Shown here piece after piece: positions 1 to 6,791 of a stretch of 64,000 bases of DNA. The translations under genes and the position numbers were made by a program. This DNA is from Flavobacterium marginilacus (GTDB lineage Bacteria; Bacteroidota; Bacteroidia; Flavobacteriales; Flavobacteriaceae). The stretch covers positions 1,798,001 through 1,862,000 of the forward strand of contig NZ_CP113975.1 of assembly GCF_026870155.1 (NCBI RefSeq), given 5' to 3'. Numbering within the stretch: position 1 is the stretch's first letter; every line of letters begins with the position of its first letter. Below the pieces are notes generated by a model that was not told the DNA's origin, ran no database searches, and saw only the letters and a program-made list of their open reading frames with translations.

Positions 1-96
1 AAAATGACTCCTGCTTCCGATGTCTATTCCTGCTGCTTGAGGATTGACAATCTCCATCAAAATTTGATTTTGTTCTTTCATTCTGATTCTGAACAT
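1..96 (-). CDS. IS110-family transposase, N-terminal 32 codons (cut by window edge)
   Basis: The start codon lies at 94-96 on the minus strand and the reading frame runs off the left edge. The sequence equals the first 32 codons of the complete transposase at 582-1958, including the GIDIGSRSH segment that carries the first acidic residue of the DEDD RuvC-like domain. It is almost certainly a second copy of that gene, but only its beginning is visible. Confidence 0.8.
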   Translation of the reverse strand, partial: MFRIRMKEQNQILMEIVNPQAAGIDIGSRSHF

Positions 97-551
97 TTAA
101 ATTAAAAAAATACTCAAAGAGGAAGTTCTTTCGGATAAATAAAATATTCTAATCGGGGTTACAAAAAAAATGTACCACCACTGGAGGTATCACACACTTC
201 CCAACCAGGATTACACTCGTGCTATTACGCAACAGTTTACAAATCGGCCTTGCAATGAGCGTAGCTAATTTATGTTTTTTTGATTTTTTATGCAATGGCC
301 GTTAGCTTCGGGAGGTAAGGCAGGCGGACTATGAGGGATTACAGCTAACGTTTCGCGGCTATGCGAAGTGCCTTCTCTTTGCCGCTTCACTAATAATAGC
401 TAAAATAGCCAAATTTTTCAATTTGTACTATTTTATCCAAAAAAAGCGGAAGGCATTTCTCATAGCCGCTGTTGGGAGTAGTTACTGACTTATACACAAT
501 CCATATTTTAATCAGTAACGGAGTTGGATAGACTACTCCTGTCTTTTTCTT
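97..551 (-). ncRNA. Candidate bridge RNA region of IS110 copy A
   Basis: This leader repeats the one at 1959-2413. It contains an 8-bp inverted repeat at 300-307/343-350 and a 21-bp one at 355-375/449-469 (19 of 21 positions pair). In IS110-group elements the RNA that guides recombination is encoded between the element end and the transposase start, which is this position. The RNA itself is inferred; only its location and palindromes are seen. Confidence 0.45.
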
Positions 552-581
552 CTAACTAACGTTTTTGTAAATATCTAAAAA

Positions 582-1958
582 CTAAATTGTTACAAAGTTA
601 AAATCATCGACTTTGAATTGATGTTTTTCCATTTGTTTTTGTATTCTTCTTTGTACCGCTAGTTTTCTTTTTTCGTCTAAATATAAGTAATTTTCCGGAT
701 TATAGTAGGAGGTGTTTTTTACAATCATATTCCAAATGATTATACCTAATTTTCTTGCTGTTGCGCTTATGGCAGATACTCTTCCTTTTCGAAAATTAAT
801 TCGATGAAAAAAGTCTCTCAGAGGTGTTGATTCTTTTAAATTTCCGATGGCATTGGCAGCATTCCTCAGGGCTATTTTCAAGCGGTTACTCCCTTTTGGC
901 ACGCGAGAACTGAGTACTTTTCCGCCACTTATTTTATTGTTCGGAGTAAGTCTGAGCCAGCTTGCAAATTGTTTGGCTGTACCGAATTTTTTAATCCCTT
1001 CTAACCCCACTTCGCTCATTAATGTAAGTAAGGTTTGATGGCTGAATCCTTCTATCTTTAATAAATCTACTCCTTCGAAGTATTGATAGCCAATGAGGTT
1101 TAAATCAATATTTTTAGGTGTATTTTTATTAACTCTTTTATGAACTTTCGGATCCGTGTAATGTTGCTTTTTATTGTTGCTGCTGTCAATCTGGTCTTGA
1201 AGTAATTTTTTTATTTCTATATCGCAGTCTTTGATCTGATTTTGCAGATTTTGATACATCTGGTATTCCTGCTTTAGGGCAAATAGATAATCTTTACGGC
1301 CGTTGCTTTGGAGTGCTTTTTGCATTTCTGCTTCACTTTTTTTACAGTTTCCGTTTCTCAGGGAGGCTAATTTCTGAGAATCAGTTTCGCCATTACAAAT
1401 GGCTTCTATCATCTTAAGTCCTGTCAAACCACAAATATCTTTAACAATTATATCCAGACGAAGGTTGAGTAAACGAAGGTATTTTTGCATTTTCTTGCTT
1501 GTGTCAGCAGCAACATCAATTAAACCGGCTCTGTGTCGGCAATAAGTTCGGAGTTGTTCAGTTTGTAAATCTGGCAAAAAACTTCCAGATAATAGGCCTA
1601 TGGAATGTAATTTTTGTATCCATTGGCAGTCTTGTACATCGGTTTTCTTTCCTTTGATGTTTTTGGTAAATTTTCCATTGCACAATATCACTTGAAAACC
1701 ATCGTTTATCAAAACAGCATATAATGCTTGCCAATAAGTGCCTGTACTTTCCATTGCTACAGTTTGGATGCCATTTCCTTTGAGCCAATCTGATATTGCT
1801 TTGAGGTCTTCATTATAAACACCAAACTCTCTTACGTGTTCTTCTTTTTGACCAATAGCTACAAAATGACTCCTGCTTCCGATGTCTATTCCTGCTGCTT
1901 GAGGATTGACAATCTCCATCAAAATTTGATTTTGTTCTTTCATTCTGATTCTGAACAT
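582..1958 (-). CDS. IS110-family transposase (DEDD/serine recombinase type)
   Basis: A 458-residue transposase. The N-terminal RuvC-like DEDD domain shows GIDIGSRSH near residue 25 (first Asp), AMESTGTYW near 70 (Glu) and KKTDVQDCQW near 105 (paired Asp). The C-terminal Transposase_20 region has the helix-hairpin-like IEGFSHQTLL near 303 and a segment ending KISGGKV near 345, where the family's catalytic serine sits. IS110 enzymes excise and insert their element through a circular intermediate, using an RNA guide encoded in the element. At 458 residues it is longer than the roughly 330-400 typical of the family, because of a lysine-rich insert around residues 210-280. The start ATG at 1956-1958 follows the structured leader. 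It looks intact. Confidence 0.9.
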   Translation of the reverse strand: MFRIRMKEQNQILMEIVNPQAAGIDIGSRSHFVAIGQKEEHVREFGVYNEDLKAISDWLKGNGIQTVAMESTGTYWQALYAVLINDGFQVILCNGKFTKNIKGKKTDVQDCQWIQKLHSIGLLSGSFLPDLQTEQLRTYCRHRAGLIDVAADTSKKMQKYLRLLNLRLDIIVKDICGLTGLKMIEAICNGETDSQKLASLRNGNCKKSEAEMQKALQSNGRKDYLFALKQEYQMYQNLQNQIKDCDIEIKKLLQDQIDSSNNKKQHYTDPKVHKRVNKNTPKNIDLNLIGYQYFEGVDLLKIEGFSHQTLLTLMSEVGLEGIKKFGTAKQFASWLRLTPNNKISGGKVLSSRVPKGSNRLKIALRNAANAIGNLKESTPLRDFFHRINFRKGRVSAISATARKLGIIIWNMIVKNTSYYNPENYLYLDEKRKLAVQRRIQKQMEKHQFKVDDFNFVTI

Positions 1959-2413
1959 TTAAATTAAAAAAATACTCAAAGAGGAAGTTCTTTCGGATAA
2001 ATAAAATATTCTAATCGGGGTTACAAAAAAAATGTACCACCACTGGAGGTATCACACACTTCCCAACCAGGATTACACTCGTGCTATTACGCAACAGTTT
2101 ACAAATCGGCCTTGCAATGAGCGTAGCTAATTTATGTTTTTTTGATTTTTTATGCAATGGCCGTTAGCTTCGGGAGGTAAGGCAGGCGGACTATGAGGGA
2201 TTACAGCTAACGTTTCGCGGCTATGCGAAGTGCCTTCTCTTTGCCGCTTCACTAATAATAGCTAAAATAGCCAAATTTTTCAATTTGTACTATTTTATCC
2301 AAAAAAAGCGGAAGGCATTTCTCATAGCCGCTGTTGGGAGTAGTTACTGACTTATACACAATCCATATTTTAATCAGTAACGGAGTTGGATAGACTACTC
2401 CTGTCTTTTTCTT
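1959..2413 (-). ncRNA. Candidate bridge RNA region of IS110 copy B
   Basis: This is 455 bp of non-coding DNA between the transposase start and the element end. Reading the plus strand, an 8-bp perfect inverted repeat lies at 2162-2169/2205-2212 with a 35-base loop. Four bases later a 21-bp inverted repeat lies at 2217-2237/2311-2331 (19 of 21 pair) with a long internal region. A small hairpin with one mismatch sits near 2034-2050. Two consecutive stems with large loops upstream of the transposase is the general form of IS110 bridge RNA. The transcript, its ends and the guide loops are inferred. Confidence 0.5.
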
Positions 2414-2604
2414 TCTACACAATCCAAATCAATGAAACCAATTATTTATTGCGCTTAGCAAGCCTGCTAGGCGAAGTCAATAATAGGGGTTTTTGGGCGC
2501 TGTTTTTTTGGGATGTTTAAGTTTTCGAAAGTAAATTCTTGACTTTGTCATTTATTTTCGATAACTTCGCATTCTATGGCAAAATCCAAGTAAAAAATGC
2601 TAAA
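2414..2604. other. Spacer between two IS110-family elements
   Basis: About 190 bp between the right end of copy B (2413) and the stop of the next transposase (2605). It contains no gene. Part of it must be the downstream end of the second element, but without a second copy its border cannot be placed. Confidence 0.5.
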
Positions 2605-3612
2605 TTACGCTGCAAATTTTTTAATGTTGACATAAGGTGTTCCGCGGTTAATGGTTGCAAAAATTCGTCCTAATAGTTTGCATCTTATATTATTTAAAAC
2701 CAACATTTTTGATTTTCCTTCGGCTACTTTTCGTTCGTAATATTGTTTAAGTTCTGTGTCGTGTTTTTTGCTGTTTAAAGCGCACATATTCAGTAACGAT
2801 TTTAGTTTTTTATCTGCCAGATGATTGACCTTTGTCCTTCCTTTAATAGAACTGCCCGAACTGTATTCAAATGGAGCCACTCCTGCATAACAAGCCACTT
2901 GTCGCCAGTTTTCGAAGGACTGAAACGATTTGGTAACTAAGATAATATACAAGGCAGTTTGTGGTCCAACTCCTGGGATACTTTGGATGAGTTCATTCTG
3001 CAATTTGAGCTGCTCATTGGATTGAATGATTTCTTTCATTTTCTGTTCAACTTTTTCGATTGCTTTTTGAAGCTGTTTAACAACTACTTTGTTAATTTTT
3101 AAAACATCATCCATAGCTTCTTTGGGGATGTAGCCGATTCCTTCACTGGTACTTCCTATGATACGCAGGGTTTTAAGTAGTTTTTCACGCTCTGTAAAAA
3201 GTAATTTAAGTTCCATTAATGATAACTCTGGAAGCTGTGTTAATCGTAGCTTGTGCAAATGTGTTAAGGCATAAAACGCAATATCCTTAGAGTCATTTTT
3301 ATCAGTTTTCCCTCTGGAGATTCCTTTACTGCGTTTGATTTCAATGGCTGGAATCATCCAATAATCGATCTTGTACTGAGTCAAATAACATCCCAAAGGA
3401 AGTGAATAAACACCAGTGTCTTCAAAACTAACCAATACGTTTTCCAAAGCAATTTTCCGGCTGTTTAATTGCTTTACAATCTCTTTAATCCCTTTGACGT
3501 CATTGCTTACTAAAAAGTGAAATGTTTTCTTTCCTAATGGTTTTTCAAGAAAAGTAACATCTAATTTTAACTTAGAAACATCAATCCCTACAAAAAATAA
3601 ATAGTTTTTCAT
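2605..3612 (-). CDS. IS110-family transposase, second type
   Basis: A 335-residue transposase of ordinary length for IS110/IS1111 enzymes and clearly different from the 458-residue one. The N-terminal DEDD domain begins with FVGIDVSKLKLD near residue 7; SFEDTGVYS near 62 supplies the Glu, and SRGKTDKNDSKD near 100 the paired Asp residues. The C-terminal Transposase_20 domain has SIPGVGPQTA near 213 and the segment ACYAGVAPFEYSSGSSI near 240, which carries the conserved serine. There is no frameshift or internal stop. It would move its own element with a guide RNA encoded upstream. Confidence 0.9.
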   Translation of the reverse strand: MKNYLFFVGIDVSKLKLDVTFLEKPLGKKTFHFLVSNDVKGIKEIVKQLNSRKIALENVLVSFEDTGVYSLPLGCYLTQYKIDYWMIPAIEIKRSKGISRGKTDKNDSKDIAFYALTHLHKLRLTQLPELSLMELKLLFTEREKLLKTLRIIGSTSEGIGYIPKEAMDDVLKINKVVVKQLQKAIEKVEQKMKEIIQSNEQLKLQNELIQSIPGVGPQTALYIILVTKSFQSFENWRQVACYAGVAPFEYSSGSSIKGRTKVNHLADKKLKSLLNMCALNSKKHDTELKQYYERKVAEGKSKMLVLNNIRCKLLGRIFATINRGTPYVNIKKFAA

Positions 3613-4000
3613 ACATTTGATTTTAAGTGAAATAAAAAGTTGAATTTGCTTTAAAGCCTTTATTAGACCCGTCGTCTATCATTCTATTTGAAGCCATTCA
3701 ACAAAACTCAAGGAGGAGCAGAAGACTAATGCGAGGTATGGATCATGAGTCTGGCCAAGCGCGTAGTTCACTTCTGCTTTCCTTTGAGAAATTTACAAAA
3801 TTTATGCTTTTACAAAGTAAAGGCCAAGTCTTTTACGTTGTCAAACGTATTGAAAGTGAACTTTCTACGATTCCCAATCGAAAGACTTGAAGCCTAAATG
3901 CTTTATCCTTTAAATATCCCAAAAAAATATCCCGAAAATTTATTGTGCAAGAAACTCCGTAGTCTACTGCCAATTACTCCCAACTACTATATAAGCGAAA
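3613..4000 (-). ncRNA. Candidate bridge RNA region of second IS110 element, with a cloverleaf fold
   Basis: Non-coding DNA upstream of the transposase start. An 8-bp perfect inverted repeat occurs at 3717-3724/3771-3778. Downstream, a perfect 9-bp outer stem (3825-3833/3881-3889) encloses three hairpins, each with a perfect 5-bp stem: 3835-3839/3844-3848, 3852-3856/3861-3865 and 3868-3872/3876-3880. The position matches where IS110 elements encode bridge RNA. The right end of the element is not defined by anything I can see, so 4000 is approximate. Confidence 0.4.
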
Positions 4001-4117
4001 CAAACCTTCGTATATACACCCCTTTTTGGGTAGATTGGCGAATGTTTGGCTTTTCTTAGCTCTTTCCAAATATATTAAAATTTTGTTGTTAGCTGTTTTT
4101 TTTCTTACAGTATTTAC

Positions 4118-4480
4118 TTATTTAGGATTCATTTCCCTAAAGGTTTCGAGCTGAATTTCCATCTTCTGGATCAGAGCGTCTTTCTGAGCCAGTTCCTCTT
4201 TAAGGCTTTTCTCAAGTTTGGTTTCAAAACGATAGGGCAGGTATTCACCCAATTGGGCAATAAAATTGTGTTTCATGATTATGCTCAGTTTCCATATAAT
4301 GGCAAACTGCAGGGAGTCTCTTTTGTAATAATCGTTCAATCCGGTTGTTAGTATCTCTAGCGCACGAGCTACATCGGCTTTCTTGATTTTATTCTGGAGA
4401 ATGTGGTAATGAATAAAATTACCAATTGAGGGATAGGTTTTCCCGAGATCTTTCTTGTATTTGCGGTTATTGGTTGTCAT
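4118..4480 (-). CDS. Small predicted HTH DNA-binding protein with C-terminal coiled coil
   Basis: The frame is open from 4540, but I prefer the ATG at 4478-4480 (MTTNNRKYKK), which gives 120 residues and keeps the gene clear of the upstream repeat array. The middle (about residues 20-80) is helical, with a KIKKADVARALEI segment that reads like a Xre/Cro-style helix-turn-helix, followed by a YYKRDSLQ segment. The last 35 residues (KLEKSLKEELAQKDALIQK) are strongly heptad-like and predict a coiled coil, so it is probably a dimer. I do not recognise a named family. An array of eleven 22-bp palindromes starts 57 bp upstream of the start codon, which suggests this protein binds its own upstream region. 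That link is inference. Confidence 0.65.
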   Translation of the reverse strand: MTTNNRKYKKDLGKTYPSIGNFIHYHILQNKIKKADVARALEILTTGLNDYYKRDSLQFAIIWKLSIIMKHNFIAQLGEYLPYRFETKLEKSLKEELAQKDALIQKMEIQLETFREMNPK

Positions 4481-4536
4481 TTTTTCTGTCTTTATCGTTA
4501 TTGAATTTCTTTTAATGGTGCTAAAACAGGTGTTAA

Positions 4537-4778
4537 TCACTAATACTATTGGTTATAAATACCTTTACTATTAGGGTTAAACACCAATACTATTAGTGTA
4601 AATCACCTATTCTATTGGTTTTAATAACCAATACTATTGGTGAAAAACACCTGCTCTATTGGCTTTTAACACCTATTTTATTGGTGCTTAACACCAATAA
4701 TAGAGGTGTTTAACACCTGTACTGTTATGGTTTAACACCTCTACTATTATGGTTTAACACCTGTTTTTTGTAAATTAC
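4537..4778. repeat. Eleven 22-bp tandem degenerate palindromes (iteron- or operator-like array)
   Basis: Units begin at 4537, 4559, 4581, 4603, 4625, 4647, 4669, 4691, 4713, 4735 and 4757, an exact 22-bp period with no indels. Each unit approximates ACACC, nine bases centred on TACTATT, then GGTGT, followed by a TTA-like spacer. Unit 3 (4581-4599) and unit 8 (4691-4709) are the closest to two-fold symmetric. The last unit is degenerate on its right side. A further half-match, AGGTGTTTGG, lies near 4803. The period is about two helical turns, so dimers bound to all units would lie on one face of the DNA. There are no unique spacers, so it is not a CRISPR. Confidence 0.85.
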
Positions 4779-5064
4779 GACTATTATGGAGCAGGTTGCT
4801 GCAGGTGTTTGGTGCAAAAAAAATGCCCCTTTTGGATATAAAGAGCCAGTATGTATTGTGAGAACAAAACGCATTAGGGCATAGGTGCTGACACTGGTGC
4901 TGTGGTTACGGCATATTCATTTTGTAAATTTTAACATCAGGCTAAAACCAGACGCAATTGATTTTATCATAAATAATGATAACCAATACATTAATCATTT
5001 ATATAATAATTGAACTCAGGCTGCTACAAAAACAATCAAGCTATAAGACTAAAATGTAAGCAGG

Positions 5065-5093
5065 AAGCCCAAGCCGAATTTCGGTTTGGGCTT
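5065..5093 (+). terminator. Hairpin terminator
   Basis: A 13-bp stem (5065-5077/5081-5093, one G-T pair) with a three-base loop is followed by a T-rich run. No plus-strand gene lies immediately upstream, so it may be a remnant of a deleted or displaced transcription unit. Confidence 0.55.
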
Positions 5094-5114
5094 TGTTCTT
5101 AGATTTAACTATTT

Positions 5115-5262
5115 ATGACTATCTGCAAAGCACACTAAATGTTTTTTTTGCCACAGATTATACAGATTCTCACAGATTTTACATGTATTTTTTAGAAATC
5201 GGTGTTAATCTTTATAATTGGTGGCCAATTTTATCGATTTGGTATTAGTCACGGATAGTCAT
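5115..5262. mobile_element. MITE-like element, family A
   Basis: A 148-bp element bounded by the perfect 9-bp inverted repeat ATGACTATC (5115-5123) and GATAGTCAT (5254-5262). Its interior contains tracts of the CACAGATT/AATCTGTG type. Related copies are at 5405-5552, near 5695-5835, near 14853-15005 and, in opposite orientation, at 23060-23208. It encodes no protein and would need a transposase supplied in trans, which I cannot identify. Confidence 0.6.
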
Positions 5263-5279
5263 ATTTTTTTAAATATAAT

Positions 5280-5343
5280 CTCGCAGAGACGCAAAGACGC
5301 AAAGAAAGCAGATTTTGACTTTGCGCCTTCGCGTCTCTGCGAG
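5280..5343. repeat. 25-bp-stem hairpin repeat, family C
   Basis: The inverted repeat 5280-5304/5319-5343 pairs over 25 positions with two wobble mismatches and a 14-base loop. It is copied at 5570-5594/5609-5633 as part of the 290-bp duplication. A diverged relative with the same stem and loop lengths lies at 54228-54291. Confidence 0.8.
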
Positions 5344-5886
5344 AGCAAATTAAAGTTAAGAGTTTTTTTGACCTGAGTGAGGTCTAATGTTTATATAAAT
5401 AATCATGACTATCTGCAAAGCATACTAAATGTTTTTTTTGCCACAGATTACACAGATTCTCACAGATTTTATATGTATTTTTTAGAAATCTGTGTTAATC
5501 TTTATAATCTGTAGCTAATTTTATCGATTTGGTATTAGTCACGGATAGTCATATTTTTTTAAATATAATCTCGCAGAGACGCAAAGACGCAAAGAAAGCA
5601 GATTTTGACTTTGCGCCTTCGCGTCTCTGCGAGAGCAAATTAAAGTTAAGAGTTTTTTTGACCTCAGTGAGGTCTAATGTTTATATAAATAATCATGACT
5701 ATTCGCAAAGCACACTAAATGTTTTTTTTGCCACTTATTGCACAGATTTTACATGCATTTTTTAGAAATCGGTGTTAATCTTTATAATCTGTGGCCAATT
5801 TTATCGATTTGGTATTAGTCACGGATAAGTCTATAACTATTTATAATAGTTCGTAAACTAATTATAAAAGGTAAAAAAATATGAGT

Positions 5887-5894
5887 TATTTTTG
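5887..5894 (+). promoter_or_regulatory. Possible Bacteroidota -7 box (TATTTTTG)
   Basis: This matches the TAnnTTTG consensus for the -7 element of the Bacteroidota primary sigma factor and lies 19 bp before the ATG at 5913. No good -33 TTG element is visible at the usual spacing, so support is weak. Confidence 0.3.
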
Positions 5895-5912
5895 TGTCTA
5901 TTCAGGAAATCT

Positions 5913-6791
5913 ATGAAAAATTATATTTCGATTACAGCTGCTTTTATTTTATTGGCATGTCAGAATGGTTCTGAAACGCTGACAAAATTATATAGTTTAC
6001 CTAAAAAGCTAAAAGAAGTTTCAGGTATTCTTTATTCTGAAAAGGATAAGATGTTCTGGACTTTGGAAGACAGCGGTAATGCCAATAAAATATATGGTTT
6101 GAGTGCCCAAGACGGTATTATTCAGAAAAGAATTACCATAGCGGACGCTCCAAATATTGATTGGGAAGACATCACAAAAGATAAGAAAGGAAATTTATAT
6201 ATAGGCGACTTTGGGAACAATGACAATACTCGAAAAGATTTATGTATTTATAAAATAGACAAGACTTCGCTGCAGAAAGAAACTGCTGTTCCGGCCTATA
6301 AAGTTTCGTTTTCATATCCGGAACAGAAAGAGTTTCCGCCCAAAAAGACAAAACTGTTTTTTGATGCTGAAGGTTTTTTTGAATACAATGGGAATTTTTA
6401 TCTTTTTACAAAAAACAGAAGCAGAGGATTTGACGGTACAGTTTTAGTATACAGATTTCCAAACAGAGCAGGGAACCATAAAGCTCTTTTGATGGGAGAA
6501 TTTAAAACCTGCGGCAATTATAATCACTGTGCTGTTACCAGTGTTGCAATCAGCCCGGATGCTTCCAAAATTGTACTTTTGACTCATGACAAAGTTTTTT
6601 TGTTTGAGAATTTTAAGGGCGATAATTTTCTAAAAGGAACTCAGAAATCATTCAAATTAAATCATTTTTCTCAAAAAGAGGCGGTTTGTTTCAAGGATAA
6701 TAAAACCTTGATTATTGCTGATGAAAAGACAAATAAATTAGGCGGAAATGTCTATGAAGTGTCTCTTGAAAAACTAAAATCCATACCCTAA
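5913..6791 (+). CDS. Lipoprotein with SdiA-regulated/NHL-like beta-propeller
   Basis: Starting at ATG 5913 (MKNYISITAAF) the protein has 292 residues and a lipoprotein signal with lipobox ILLAC. An upstream in-frame TTG would put seven residues before the signal and is less likely. The mature part has repeated strand-turn elements (for example KEVSGILYSEKDKMFWTLED and DEKGNLYIGDFG-like turns) typical of secreted propellers annotated as SdiA-regulated or NHL-like. The enzymatic role, if any, is unknown. The gene converges with the phosphoesterase gene and the two stop regions overlap by 18 bp. Confidence 0.6.
   Translation: MKNYISITAAFILLACQNGSETLTKLYSLPKKLKEVSGILYSEKDKMFWTLEDSGNANKIYGLSAQDGIIQKRITIADAPNIDWEDITKDKKGNLYIGDFGNNDNTRKDLCIYKIDKTSLQKETAVPAYKVSFSYPEQKEFPPKKTKLFFDAEGFFEYNGNFYLFTKNRSRGFDGTVLVYRFPNRAGNHKALLMGEFKTCGNYNHCAVTSVAISPDASKIVLLTHDKVFLFENFKGDNFLKGTQKSFKLNHFSQKEAVCFKDNKTLIIADEKTNKLGGNVYEVSLEKLKSIP

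Larger units (their letters stand above)
1..551 (-). mobile_element. IS110-family element, copy A (partial, left end outside window)
   Basis: Bases 1-551 repeat bases 1863-2413 with a constant offset of 1,862, so this is the upstream part of a second copy of the element at 552-2413. It holds the first codons of the transposase (1-96) and the whole non-coding leader (97-551). Identity stops at 551/2413, which marks the element end. The two copies abut head to tail with no spacer I can see. The window edge hides the rest, so whether copy A is complete cannot be judged. Confidence 0.85.
552..2413 (-). mobile_element. IS110-family insertion sequence, copy B (complete, 1,862 bp)
   Basis: The ends are set by the tandem repeat: identity with copy A ends at 551/2413, and the next base begins this copy. 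The unit is a short downstream end (552-581), the transposase (582-1958, minus) and a 455-bp structured leader (1959-2413). No terminal inverted repeats are evident, as expected for the IS110 group. The head-to-tail arrangement recreates an abutted end-to-end junction at 551/552, the same join found in circular transposition intermediates of this family. Confidence 0.85.
5115..5835. repeat. 290-bp tandem duplication, two full units and a partial third
   Basis: Unit 1 is 5115-5404, unit 2 is 5405-5694 and a shortened third starts at 5695 and diverges near 5828. The two full units are nearly identical. Each consists of a 148-bp MITE-like element (5115-5262, 5405-5552) followed by a 25-bp-stem hairpin repeat and a short tail. 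The third unit has a small internal deletion and lacks the hairpin part. There is no convincing coding capacity. Confidence 0.9.

Noticed and set aside
3825..3889. The cloverleaf as a tRNA gene
   Set aside because: The three inner loops are only 3-4 bases, there is no 7-base anticodon loop or T-loop motif, and the total length is 65 bases.
4537..4778. The 22-bp array as a CRISPR
   Set aside because: The units are contiguous with no unique spacers, are degenerate, and no cas gene is present.
5529..5765. Open frame across the 290-bp repeats as a gene
   Set aside because: It runs through MITE-like and hairpin repeats, has no recognisable motif and is interrupted in the sister unit.
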